Shown here in pieces: positions 10,471 through 18,487 of a stretch of DNA of 64,000 nucleotides (the stretch's first letter is position 1; every line of letters starts with the position of its first letter). Made by a program: the position numbers and the translations under genes. This DNA is from UBA1794 sp031552405 (GTDB lineage Bacteria; Bacteroidota; Bacteroidia; Bacteroidales; Bacteroidaceae): NCBI GenBank assembly GCA_031552405.1, contig JAVBMN010000014.1:30220-94219 (forward strand), in the 5' to 3' direction. The notes below the pieces were generated by a model. It was not told the DNA's origin. It made no database searches and saw only the letters and a program-made list of their open reading frames with translations.

Positions 10471-10808
10471 TTTAAAAGCGCTTTTTTAGAAAAACCCGCG
10501 AAAACTTGTTGTATAACATATTTCTGTGCAAAACACCCTTAAACAAAGGGGAAATGAGATGTTAAAAACACCATTTCCGATCTCTTATCTATACCTTTCA
10601 CTGCAAAACCGGAACAACTTTTACACTCTCTTCAAAACCTTGATTTTATATTCCGGTAACCCTCACGCCTCATCCTTTCCAACAGGAGTTATATAAAAAA
10701 ACAGTCTAGCTTGTCCGAAAAACGACCTTTTAACACTTTTATTTCCTTTCTCATGTTAAAAACACAATCTTAAAAAAAAGGTAAAACACAGAAAGGTTTT
10801 TACCCCTC

Positions 10809-10972
10809 CATGCACAACGTCCCACAACTAATGCGCACAAAGCAAGTAACTGGTGGGCATCAGTTCCCCGACTGAAGCGCTGCAGTCGGCCAACGGCAGG
10901 CCTGCGTTTTAAAATCTCAGGCCTGCTACCGAAACATCTCAGGCGTGCATTTTGCGAATGCGAAAAATGCAT
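10809..10972. repeat. Phased palindrome island A
   Basis: Palindrome centres fall at 10834.5 (TGCGCA), 10856.5 (AACTG...CAGTT), 10878.5 (CCGACTG...CAGTCGG around AGCGCT), 10900.5 and 10921.5 (CAGGCCTG), and 10943.5 (CAGGCGTG). The steps are 22, 22, 22, 21 and 22 bases. A weak TGCA at 10812.5 would extend the series. About 35 bases from 10831 align at roughly 80 percent with 30391-30425 in island B, and CAGGCCTGCGTTTTAAAA is shared exactly. This is a dispersed repeat family. Confidence 0.8.
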
Positions 10973-11016
10973 CCAAATCACTCCAAAAACCCCTCCTTCC
11001 ACAAGACTCTCTTGAC

Positions 11017-11270
11017 ACCCCTTCACACCCTTCACACCGCCTGCAACCCTTAGCACCAAAGAATTTGCGAGTGAAGGGTAGGTATGAACCCTGTGAAGGG
11101 CATCCTTCACAGTAACCAAACAGAAATGCATGCCCCCACTTGAAAGCGTTGAAATCCCCAACTCTCCGGCAAACAACGCAACACCGTGAATAGAGGTGAA
11201 GGACTACTATTCACACACAATCAATTGTTTTTCAGATACTTACAACCCCACCGTGAAGGGTTGCATTCAC
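11017..11270. repeat. GTGAAGG/CCTTCAC repeat stretch
   Basis: A 9-base tandem CCCTTCACA occurs at 11019-11027 and 11028-11036. Inverted pairs follow: CTGTGAAGG/CCTTCACAG (11091-11099, 11104-11112, 4-base loop), GTGAATAG/CTATTCAC (11186-11193, 11207-11214) and GTGAA/TTCAC (11253-11257, 11266-11270). The repeated core suggests one hairpin family that has multiplied locally. No function is recognised. Confidence 0.65.
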
Positions 11271-11396
11271 CCATAAACACCTATATAACAGCCTGTTACG
11301 AGAAAGGTGAAAGGTAAGAGCGAAAAAGGATAAATACAAAAGATACTACCAGACAATCACAGTATCCGGCACACCCCAGACGCAAGCATCCCTACC

Positions 11397-13451
11397 CTAT
11401 TGTTTAGCCTCCGGATAGCTAACCCTTGGATGGTGTACGCTTTTCAATTTTTCACGAAACACAGCCTTCACCATCGCAATATCCTTGAAAGTTATGGGGC
11501 ATTCCTTAAAGAAACCGTCCGCCAATTGCCCGTCAATAATTTTATCTACCAAATCGGCTATAGACTCATCAGAATACTCCGTCAAACTACGTGAAGCGGC
11601 CTCTACGCCATCGGCCATCATCATCACGGCCGTTTCTTTGGTAAACGGATTAGGTCCTGGATAAGCAAACTGTTGTAAATCCGCATCTTTTCCTGGATTT
11701 TCATTAAGCCATGAGATCAAGAAATACTTCGCTGCCCCTTTCCCATGGTGCGTAAGTATAAAATCCTTAATGACTTGTGGAAGATTGTACTTTTCCGCTA
11801 TCTTCAAACCGTTTGAGACATGATTTATTACCACCTTAGCGCTTTGTTCATAACTCAATTGCTTATGTGGATTTACTCCGCCCTGATTTTCTGTAAAGAA
11901 GATCGGGTTATCAATCTTACCGATATCATGATACAAAGCTCCGGTACGCACCAGCTGAGCATTTGCGCCAATCCTTTCGGCGGCCGCAGCAGCAAGGTTA
12001 CTCACTTGTATGGTGTGCTGGAAAGTCCCGGGAGCCTCTTCAGACAAGCGACGGAGCAACTTGCTATTTGTGTTGGAAAGCTCCACTAAGGTTACATTCG
12101 AAACCACGCGGAACAACCTTTCCATTACAAAAAGAAGAGGGTAGGTAAATAATAGCAGTACCCCGTTAATGGCAAAATTAAGATACATATTCAGGTTAAT
12201 GGCCGAGATCTGATTCCGATGCATCAGTTCCAGCCCCAGGTTCAACAATGAATAAGCCAATACTACAGCCATCGCCACCCTGTAAAGTTGGGAACGCTGC
12301 GACAGCTCTCTAAGTGAATAAATCGCTACCATCCCCCCAAAGATTTGCAACAAGATAAACTCATGTGGATAATGCAAACCAATGGAGCATATCAACACCG
12401 TTGTAATATGAGCCAACAAAGCCGTACGTGAATCCAACAATACGTGTAACACAATAGGCAACATAGCAAACGGCACTATATACACATTAATTAATTGCAG
12501 GCCCACCAACAGAAATGTGCCCACCGAGTAAGCCACGATAGCCGTAAAGATAAGCAGCATCACATTTTTTCGCTGGATATATTCCGTCCTATATATAATA
12601 AGGTATGCTACAAAGCCACCTAAAAGTAACACTACAAAAAGAACCTGCCCTGCCAGTATGATAAACTGGCTGTTATCATCACCTGTCCGTTTCAGTGAAG
12701 ACTGCCTGAAAGAATCAAGGATGGTATATGTATCCCGATCTACGATCTCGCCTCGATCTATTATTTTTTGCCCCGACTGCACCATACCTATGGCAAAAGA
12801 CACCGAAGCCAACAATTCCTGGCGGGCATCCGCCGACTTCACAGAATCGTAAGTCAGGTTAGGCTGAAGATAACTATTCAGGTCGCACTGCTGCAAAACA
12901 TCCACCGGATAATTGGCGGTATCCTGATGAAGCAATAAATGGTATGCACTTTTAAGAGTATACACAGAACGCAGGGATACCGGCGTAGCCATTTTCTCCC
13001 GCATAAACATCACCTCCTCCACTCGATGGGAATCCATCTTCTCATACACCTCCGAGTCAAGCACCCCTGCCTGATAAATAACAGACAACATACGTTCCAA
13101 GTGCGGCCGCCAAGGCTCCGGAAGCCGATCCCTGAGACGCCCCCGGCAATCCGCACGAAACTGCGTCAGCATACGGGGCGAAACGGTTTCATCCACCGCA
13201 AGATAGGGGCGGTATTGTTCTATCAGACTGTCCCTTTCATGCTTTACCACAGCTTCATCCTTATAAATAGGAAAATCATACGGAGCAGTCAGCAAGCCAT
13301 ACTTCCAAGGTTTCCCTATCTCAAACTGATAGTTAAACTTACCCTCGCGAGGCATAAACCACACGATCATCACCACAGCACTGATCAAAATCAGCGGTCT
13401 CACCACCCACTTCCGGCTAAAAAATTCCGCCAATGAATTCATTCCCTTCAT
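11397..13451 (-). CDS. PgpH-like 7TM-HD domain phosphohydrolase (HDIG protein)
   Basis: This 684-residue membrane protein has a first transmembrane helix at about 18-32, an extracytoplasmic 7TMR-HDED type region (about 35-260), a block of about seven membrane helices (about 265-450) and a cytoplasmic HD domain whose metal-binding motif reads L-Y-H-D-I-G-K-I-D near residue 505. The architecture is that of PgpH, which hydrolyses cyclic di-AMP in Gram-positives. Bacteroidota carry the same fold; the substrate here is inferred. The chosen start is MKGMNSLAEFF; MNSL at 13442 is an equally possible start. It is divergent from gltX, with about 120 bases between the two starts, and ends into the palindrome-rich gap. 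Confidence 0.9.
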   Translation of the reverse strand: MKGMNSLAEFFSRKWVVRPLILISAVVMIVWFMPREGKFNYQFEIGKPWKYGLLTAPYDFPIYKDEAVVKHERDSLIEQYRPYLAVDETVSPRMLTQFRADCRGRLRDRLPEPWRPHLERMLSVIYQAGVLDSEVYEKMDSHRVEEVMFMREKMATPVSLRSVYTLKSAYHLLLHQDTANYPVDVLQQCDLNSYLQPNLTYDSVKSADARQELLASVSFAIGMVQSGQKIIDRGEIVDRDTYTILDSFRQSSLKRTGDDNSQFIILAGQVLFVVLLLGGFVAYLIIYRTEYIQRKNVMLLIFTAIVAYSVGTFLLVGLQLINVYIVPFAMLPIVLHVLLDSRTALLAHITTVLICSIGLHYPHEFILLQIFGGMVAIYSLRELSQRSQLYRVAMAVVLAYSLLNLGLELMHRNQISAINLNMYLNFAINGVLLLFTYPLLFVMERLFRVVSNVTLVELSNTNSKLLRRLSEEAPGTFQHTIQVSNLAAAAAERIGANAQLVRTGALYHDIGKIDNPIFFTENQGGVNPHKQLSYEQSAKVVINHVSNGLKIAEKYNLPQVIKDFILTHHGKGAAKYFLISWLNENPGKDADLQQFAYPGPNPFTKETAVMMMADGVEAASRSLTEYSDESIADLVDKIIDGQLADGFFKECPITFKDIAMVKAVFREKLKSVHHPRVSYPEAKQ

Positions 13452-13511
13452 ACGTCCTCGCTATTTTGGGCGAAAAATACGAAAAAAGAGGGACTTCTGA
13501 AAAAAATAGCG

Positions 13512-13519
13512 TAACTTTG
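13512..13519 (+). promoter_or_regulatory. -7 box of gltX
   Basis: TAACTTTG matches TAnnTTTG and lies 55 bases before the gltX ATG. No convincing -33 element was seen. Confidence 0.55.
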
Positions 13520-13573
13520 CGCCTGTTTCGATATACATTTAATACAAAGCTTAGTAACAAATCATCTTCCAGT

Positions 13574-15091
13574 ATGACCGAAAGAAGAGTTCGGGTACGC
13601 TTTGCCCCCAGCCCTACCGGCGCACTGCACATCGGCGGTGTACGTACAGCATTATACAATTACCTGTTTGCCCGTCAGCACAACGGAGACTTTATATTCC
13701 GGATAGAGGATACCGATTCCCAACGTTTTGTATCCGGTGCCGAAGAATACATCATCGAGTCATTCAAATGGCTCGGTATAAATTTCGACGAAGGAGTAAG
13801 CTATGGAGGTGATAAAGGCCCCTACCGGCAAAGCGAGCGCAGAGAGATCTATAAGAAATATGCCCGCCAGCTTCTGGATGAAGGCAAAGCATATATCGCC
13901 TTTGACACACCGGAAGAGTTGGAGGCCAAACGAAACGAGACTGCCAATTTTCAGTATGACGCACATACGCGCATGGAGATGGTTAACTCCCTCACCCTTT
14001 CCGCCGAAGAAGTAGAACGCCGTATCAATGCCGGCGAGAAATATGTAATTCGGTTCAAGATAGAACCGGGTAAAGACATCCATGTAGACGACTTGATTCG
14101 CGGAGATGTAAAAGTAAACTCTTCCATACTAGACGACAAGGTGCTTTATAAATCGGTAGACGAACTGCCCACCTACCACCTTGCAAACATCGTGGATGAC
14201 CACCTGATGGAGATAACCCACGTAATCCGCGGTGAGGAATGGCTTCCCTCCGCCCCTCTTCATGTATTACTATACCAAGCCTTTGGGTGGACGGATACCA
14301 TGCCCGAGTTTGCCCACCTGCCCCTTCTTTTGAAGCCCGATGGAAAGGGAAAATTAAGCAAAAGAGACGGCGACCGCCTGGGATTCCCCGTATTCCCTCT
14401 GGAATGGCATGACCCCAAAACCGGCGAGATCTCCTCAGGCTACCGTGAAAGCGGATACCTGCCCGAGGCTGTCATCAATTTCTTAGCTCTACTGGGTTGG
14501 AATCCCGGTAACGACCAGGAGCTTATGACACTAGATGAGCTGGTAACACTGTTCAACCTGAAGCGTTGCAGCAAATCCGGTGCCCGCTTTGATTATCAGA
14601 AAGGAATCTGGTTCAACCACGAATACATCCTGAGGAAGAGCGATGAGGAAGTGGCACAACTATTTATGCCCCATCTGGAAGAAGAAGGCATCCACGAGCC
14701 TCTCCCACGTGTAACCCGTGTAACAGGACTCATGAAAGGGCGTGTCAATTTTGTAAAAGAACTACTTCCCCTTTGCCGTTTCTTCTTCGTAGCCCCCACA
14801 GAATACGATGAGAAAACTGTAAAGAAGCGGTGGAAAGAAGAATCGCCCGCCCAGATGCAGGAACTCATGGAGGTAATCCGCGCCATCGAGGACTTCTCCA
14901 TGGAGAATCAGGAACGCGTTGTGATGCAATGGATAGAAGATAAAGGATACAATACAGGAGTCATCATGAATGCCTTCCGTCTTACTTTGGTAGGGCAAGG
15001 CATTGGCCCTCATATGTTTGAGATTACCGACGTATTAGGCAAAGAAGAAACCCTTTCCCGCATGGAGAAAGCCATCCACACTTTACGCTAA
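13574..15091 (+). CDS. gltX: Glutamate--tRNA ligase
   Basis: This 505-residue class I aminoacyl-tRNA synthetase charges tRNA-Glu. The start is set at MTERRVRVRFAPSPTG because this is the conserved N-terminus of the family and a promoter box lies at 13512; the frame is open for 47 further codons upstream but those residues are not protein-like. The ATP-binding HIGH motif reads H-I-G-G at residues 19-22 and the KMSKS loop reads K-L-S-K-R near residue 260. The length is normal. It lacks an additional domain, as in bacterial discriminating or non-discriminating GluRS, which cannot be told apart here. waaA follows after 7 bases, so the two are probably co-transcribed. Confidence 0.97.
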   Translation: MTERRVRVRFAPSPTGALHIGGVRTALYNYLFARQHNGDFIFRIEDTDSQRFVSGAEEYIIESFKWLGINFDEGVSYGGDKGPYRQSERREIYKKYARQLLDEGKAYIAFDTPEELEAKRNETANFQYDAHTRMEMVNSLTLSAEEVERRINAGEKYVIRFKIEPGKDIHVDDLIRGDVKVNSSILDDKVLYKSVDELPTYHLANIVDDHLMEITHVIRGEEWLPSAPLHVLLYQAFGWTDTMPEFAHLPLLLKPDGKGKLSKRDGDRLGFPVFPLEWHDPKTGEISSGYRESGYLPEAVINFLALLGWNPGNDQELMTLDELVTLFNLKRCSKSGARFDYQKGIWFNHEYILRKSDEEVAQLFMPHLEEEGIHEPLPRVTRVTGLMKGRVNFVKELLPLCRFFFVAPTEYDEKTVKKRWKEESPAQMQELMEVIRAIEDFSMENQERVVMQWIEDKGYNTGVIMNAFRLTLVGQGIGPHMFEITDVLGKEETLSRMEKAIHTLR

Positions 15092-15098
15092 GAGGAAC

Positions 15099-16322
15099 AT
15101 GATCTTATATAATCTGGGTATATACCTGTACCACATTGCGCTTTATCTGCTTTTTCCTTTCAGTCGGAAACCCCGCAAGATGGTAAAAGGCTCATGGGTA
15201 GTGTCACGTATCCTGCACCAACAGTTGGAACCGGAAGCTCCTTACATCTGGTTTCACGCTGCATCTTTGGGAGAATTCGAGCAAGGGCGCCCGCTTATTG
15301 AACGCATCCGCCAACGCCATCCACAGTATAAGATCATACTCACTTTCTTCTCACCTTCCGGATACGAAGTACGCAAAAACTATCAAGGGGCAGATATTGT
15401 ATGCTACCTTCCGATGGACACCCCCTTCAGGGCACACTGGTTTGTACAGCGGGTACAACCTAAGATGGCCTTTTTCATCAAGTACGAGTTCTGGAAAAAC
15501 TATCTGGATGAATTACACAACCAAGGAATTCCGGTGTATAGTATCTCGAGCATCTTTCGTAGAGACCAGATCTTCTTTAAATGGTATGGAGGGGTGTATC
15601 GCAACGTGCTAAAAGACTTTACACACCTCTTTGTTCAAAACGAAACATCCAAGCGTTTCCTGGCCAAACTGAATGTAACCAATGTAACAGTAGTGGGTGA
15701 TACCCGTTTTGACCGCGTACTCGAAATCAAAGAAGCTGCGAGGGAAATCCCTCTCATAGAACGTTTTAAAGGAAACCGCCCCGCCCTTGTAGCCGGAAGT
15801 TCCTGGCAGCCGGATGAGGATATTATCATAGAGTATTTCAATACTCACCACGAGATGAAACTCATCATTGCCCCTCACGTAGTGGATGAGAACCACTTGG
15901 TAGAAATCATCGATAAGCTAAAACGTCCTTATATGCGCTATAGTCGCATCAAAGAGGAAAAGTTGGATGCTATTGACTGCCTCATCATTGACTCATACGG
16001 ATTACTTTCCTCCATCTACCGGTATGGAGAAATAGCCTACATCGGAGGAGGTTTTGGAGTAGGTATCCACAATCTGCTGGAGGCAGCCGTATACGGCATC
16101 CCGGTTATCTTTGGCCCCAAGTACCAGAAATTCCTGGAAGCCAAAGATCTGATCAAGGCCGAAGGAGGGTTCTCGATCAATAACTACGATGAATTCCGTG
16201 GTCTCATGGATCGTTTCCTCAACGACACCGAATATCTGCACACATCCGGAGTCAACGCAGGCAGTTTTGTACAAAACAGCTCCGGAGCTACTGAAGAAAT
16301 ACTCCGGCATATTCAACTTTAG
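15099..16322 (+). CDS. waaA: 3-deoxy-D-manno-octulosonic acid (Kdo) transferase
   Basis: This 407-residue inner-membrane glycosyltransferase (GT30) adds Kdo to lipid A precursor in lipopolysaccharide synthesis. An N-terminal membrane anchor (about 3-20) precedes the catalytic domains. The catalytic glutamate lies in S-L-G-E-F-E (Glu59), the linker has V-G-D-T-R-F-D-R-V, and the C-terminal nucleotide-sugar site has G-G-G-F-G-V-G-I-H-N-L-L-E-A. The length is that of the family. It follows gltX by 7 bases. Whether it transfers one or two Kdo residues cannot be read from the sequence; Bacteroides lipid A usually carries one. Confidence 0.95.
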   Translation: MILYNLGIYLYHIALYLLFPFSRKPRKMVKGSWVVSRILHQQLEPEAPYIWFHAASLGEFEQGRPLIERIRQRHPQYKIILTFFSPSGYEVRKNYQGADIVCYLPMDTPFRAHWFVQRVQPKMAFFIKYEFWKNYLDELHNQGIPVYSISSIFRRDQIFFKWYGGVYRNVLKDFTHLFVQNETSKRFLAKLNVTNVTVVGDTRFDRVLEIKEAAREIPLIERFKGNRPALVAGSSWQPDEDIIIEYFNTHHEMKLIIAPHVVDENHLVEIIDKLKRPYMRYSRIKEEKLDAIDCLIIDSYGLLSSIYRYGEIAYIGGGFGVGIHNLLEAAVYGIPVIFGPKYQKFLEAKDLIKAEGGFSINNYDEFRGLMDRFLNDTEYLHTSGVNAGSFVQNSSGATEEILRHIQL

Positions 16323-16395
16323 TAAGTGAAACTCGTGTTTGGAACGTATATATACAGTAAAACAATGTATATTCGCATTCCAAATTCATTGAGTT

Positions 16396-18336
16396 ATGAA
16401 GATTACAAAGACATCCAACGCTTTATTTTTAGGTGTATTATGTGCTGTAAGCAGTATGTATGCACAGGATCATACTTCTAAAAGTCTTATCCATCTTACT
16501 TCCCCTACCGGAACACACAGTATATCCATTCGACAAAAAACGAATGACAAGGCACAACAAACCTTGATGTATGAACTATCCCGCAAGGGAGAAGTGCTGA
16601 TTCATGAAAGTCGGATGGGGCTGGAATTGGACAACGAAGCGTGGGAAAACGCCTTGGCCTATTCATCCAAAGTAGACAAAACATCCTCTTGGATGGATAA
16701 TCTTCGGATGGACTCCGTGTCGTACCAGAAAAAAGACAGCGTATGGACTCCCCTGTACGGAGAGCGCAGCTCCATCCGCGATAACTATCAAGGAGCCACC
16801 TTATATTTCAGCAAGCCCGACCATTCCTCCTACCGCATGAATGTAGAAGTACGGGCCTATGACGAAGGGGTAGCCTTCCGCTTTACGTTCCCGATGCACC
16901 CGGATGCAGTTTTCCACAAAGTAGTAAAAGACCTCACCCAGTACCGCCTGCCCAAAGGTAGCAAACTGTGGTGTGCAAAATGGGCACAAGCCCCCTACGA
17001 GGAGCTGACGCTACCCCAAATGGAAACCGGCCGGGGATACGAACGCCCGCTGACCGCTCAACTGCCCAACGGGAAATGGCTTGCCATCACAGATGCCGAA
17101 ACGGAGAATTGGTGCCTCACCCTGCTGGGAAAGGAAAATGAAGATTCTGAGACGCTAAGCTCGATGATGTATTCCATGGTAGACCTTGTCACCCCATTTG
17201 CCTCCCCCTGGAAGGTAATTCTGACAGGCGAAAGTCCCGGTATGTTGTTGGAGCAGAACGATTTGATGTTCAACCTCAATCCCCCTTGCGCTATTACCGA
17301 TGCCAGCCAGTGGGTAAAACCCGGGAAGATCATGCGCGAGACTACTCTTACCACCGAAAATGCCATTGCTTGTATTGACTTCTGCGCTGCACACGGCATG
17401 CAATACATCCTATTCGACTGGAAGTGGTACGGCCCCTCCTTTGACTATCGCAGTGACGCCACAAAAGTGGTAGCCCCCATTGACATGCCCCACGTGATAC
17501 AACACGGAAAAGAGAAAGGTGTGGGAGTATGGCTATACGTAAACCACCATGCCCTTGAACGCCAGGCACGTGAATTATTCCCGGTGCTCCGCCAATGGGG
17601 CGTAGCGGGAGTAAAATTCGGCTTTGCCGAGTTCAAGAGCCACCGCTGGTCAACCTGGCTGTACGAAACAGTAAAACTGGCTGCCGATAACCACCTCATG
17701 GTGAATATCCATGACGAATACCGCCCTTCAGGTCTAAGTCGCACCTACCCTAACTTGCTCACCCAGGAGGGAATCCGTGGAAATGAAGAGTTTCCGGATG
17801 CCACCCACAACACAGTACTGCCATTCACCCGCATGCTAAGCGGAGCGGCGGATTATACCATCTGCTACTACGACAAGCGACTGGAAAGCCGCAGCAAGGT
17901 CACTCACGCCCACCAGTTGGCGGCCGCATTGGTATATTACAGTCCCCTGCTCACCCTCTTCTGGTACGATAGTCCCTCCTATTACAAAGGAGAGCCGGAG
18001 ATCAGCTGGTTTGAAACCCTTCCAGTAACCTTTGATGAAACAAAAATATTGAGCGGCACACCCGGCGAGCACATCGTCATTGCCCGTCGACAGGGAGATG
18101 AATGGTTTGTAGCTGCACTTGGTAACAACGAAGGTGGAAAGATAGACATTCCTTTGTCCTTCCTGCAAAAAGGAATTTCTTACGAAGCTTTCACCTACAC
18201 CCATGGCGGAGAGTCCGTCTCCACTGCCACCCAGGTTAAATGTGGCAAACAGAAGGTAAAAGCCGGAGAGACCCTTCACTTCACCCTCTCCGCGAGCGAT
18301 GGAGCAGCCATTCGCCTCGCCCCCATTAAGAAATAA
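16396..18336 (+). CDS. Glycoside hydrolase family 97 enzyme
   Basis: This 646-residue secreted enzyme (signal peptide to about residue 23, S-M-Y-A-Q) has the GH97 order: N-terminal beta-sandwich, TIM barrel (about 290-560) and a small C-terminal beta domain. GH97 contains alpha-glucosidases and alpha-galactosidases. Where retaining members carry a nucleophile Asp in V-K-x-D-F, this protein reads V-K-F-G-F (Gly409), which points to the inverting group. Glu441 (H-D-E) and Glu464 (G-N-E) fit the base and acid regions known from SusB. The H-H-E motif of SusB appears as H-H-A (Ala386), a notable change. Residue matching is by eye. It is the first enzyme of the plus-strand glycan cluster and is closed by a strong terminator, so probably a single-gene unit. 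Confidence 0.9.
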   Translation: MKITKTSNALFLGVLCAVSSMYAQDHTSKSLIHLTSPTGTHSISIRQKTNDKAQQTLMYELSRKGEVLIHESRMGLELDNEAWENALAYSSKVDKTSSWMDNLRMDSVSYQKKDSVWTPLYGERSSIRDNYQGATLYFSKPDHSSYRMNVEVRAYDEGVAFRFTFPMHPDAVFHKVVKDLTQYRLPKGSKLWCAKWAQAPYEELTLPQMETGRGYERPLTAQLPNGKWLAITDAETENWCLTLLGKENEDSETLSSMMYSMVDLVTPFASPWKVILTGESPGMLLEQNDLMFNLNPPCAITDASQWVKPGKIMRETTLTTENAIACIDFCAAHGMQYILFDWKWYGPSFDYRSDATKVVAPIDMPHVIQHGKEKGVGVWLYVNHHALERQARELFPVLRQWGVAGVKFGFAEFKSHRWSTWLYETVKLAADNHLMVNIHDEYRPSGLSRTYPNLLTQEGIRGNEEFPDATHNTVLPFTRMLSGAADYTICYYDKRLESRSKVTHAHQLAAALVYYSPLLTLFWYDSPSYYKGEPEISWFETLPVTFDETKILSGTPGEHIVIARRQGDEWFVAALGNNEGGKIDIPLSFLQKGISYEAFTYTHGGESVSTATQVKCGKQKVKAGETLHFTLSASDGAAIRLAPIKK

Positions 18337-18350
18337 GCAGAATATACTAA

Positions 18351-18391
18351 AAAGGCCCATTGCACTCATCCTAAAGATGCAATGGGCCTTT
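18351..18391 (+). terminator. Rho-independent terminator after the GH97 gene
   Basis: AAAGGCCCATTGCA (18351-18364) pairs perfectly with TGCAATGGGCCTTT (18378-18391), leaving a 13-base loop. The A-rich and T-rich arm ends give U-runs on both strands. Confidence 0.85.
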
Positions 18392-18450
18392 CTATCTTAA
18401 ATAGTAGCTAAAAAACACCGGGTAAGCAGGTGTTTTGTAGATTTCATTCG

Positions 18451-18458
18451 TATATTTG
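18451..18458 (+). promoter_or_regulatory. -7 box upstream of GH43 operon
   Basis: TATATTTG fits TAnnTTTG and lies 30 bases before the ATG of the GH43 gene at 18488. A TTTG at 18434-18437 is only 13 bases away, too close for the usual -33 spacing. Confidence 0.5.
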
Positions 18459-18487
18459 AAAAGTAATTGAAAAAGTAATACATACGT

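Larger units (their letters stand above)
10338..11396. other. 1.06-kb non-coding region
   Basis: The stretch lies between the stop of the HD-domain gene and the start of the fasciclin operon. It holds the operon promoter near 10437-10470, an AT-rich segment (10471-10800) where nothing else was recognised, a phased palindrome island (10809-10972) and a second repeat-rich stretch built on GTGAAGG/CCTTCAC (11017-11270). Open frames here show no protein-like composition. Confidence 0.7.

Noticed and set aside
10809..10972. CRISPR array reading of the regularly spaced CAGGCCTG units
   Set aside because: The repeats are only about 8 bases, palindromic, with about 14-base spacers and no cas genes; this does not fit CRISPR.
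10751..11176. 141-codon minus-strand open frame
   Set aside because: It runs through palindrome island A and the GTGAAGG repeats; composition is repeat-derived and Cys/Arg/Gly-rich, with no domain or suitable start context.
13433..13573. Upstream in-frame extension of gltX
   Set aside because: It overlaps the divergent HD gene start and the promoter box, and the family begins at MTERRVRVRF.
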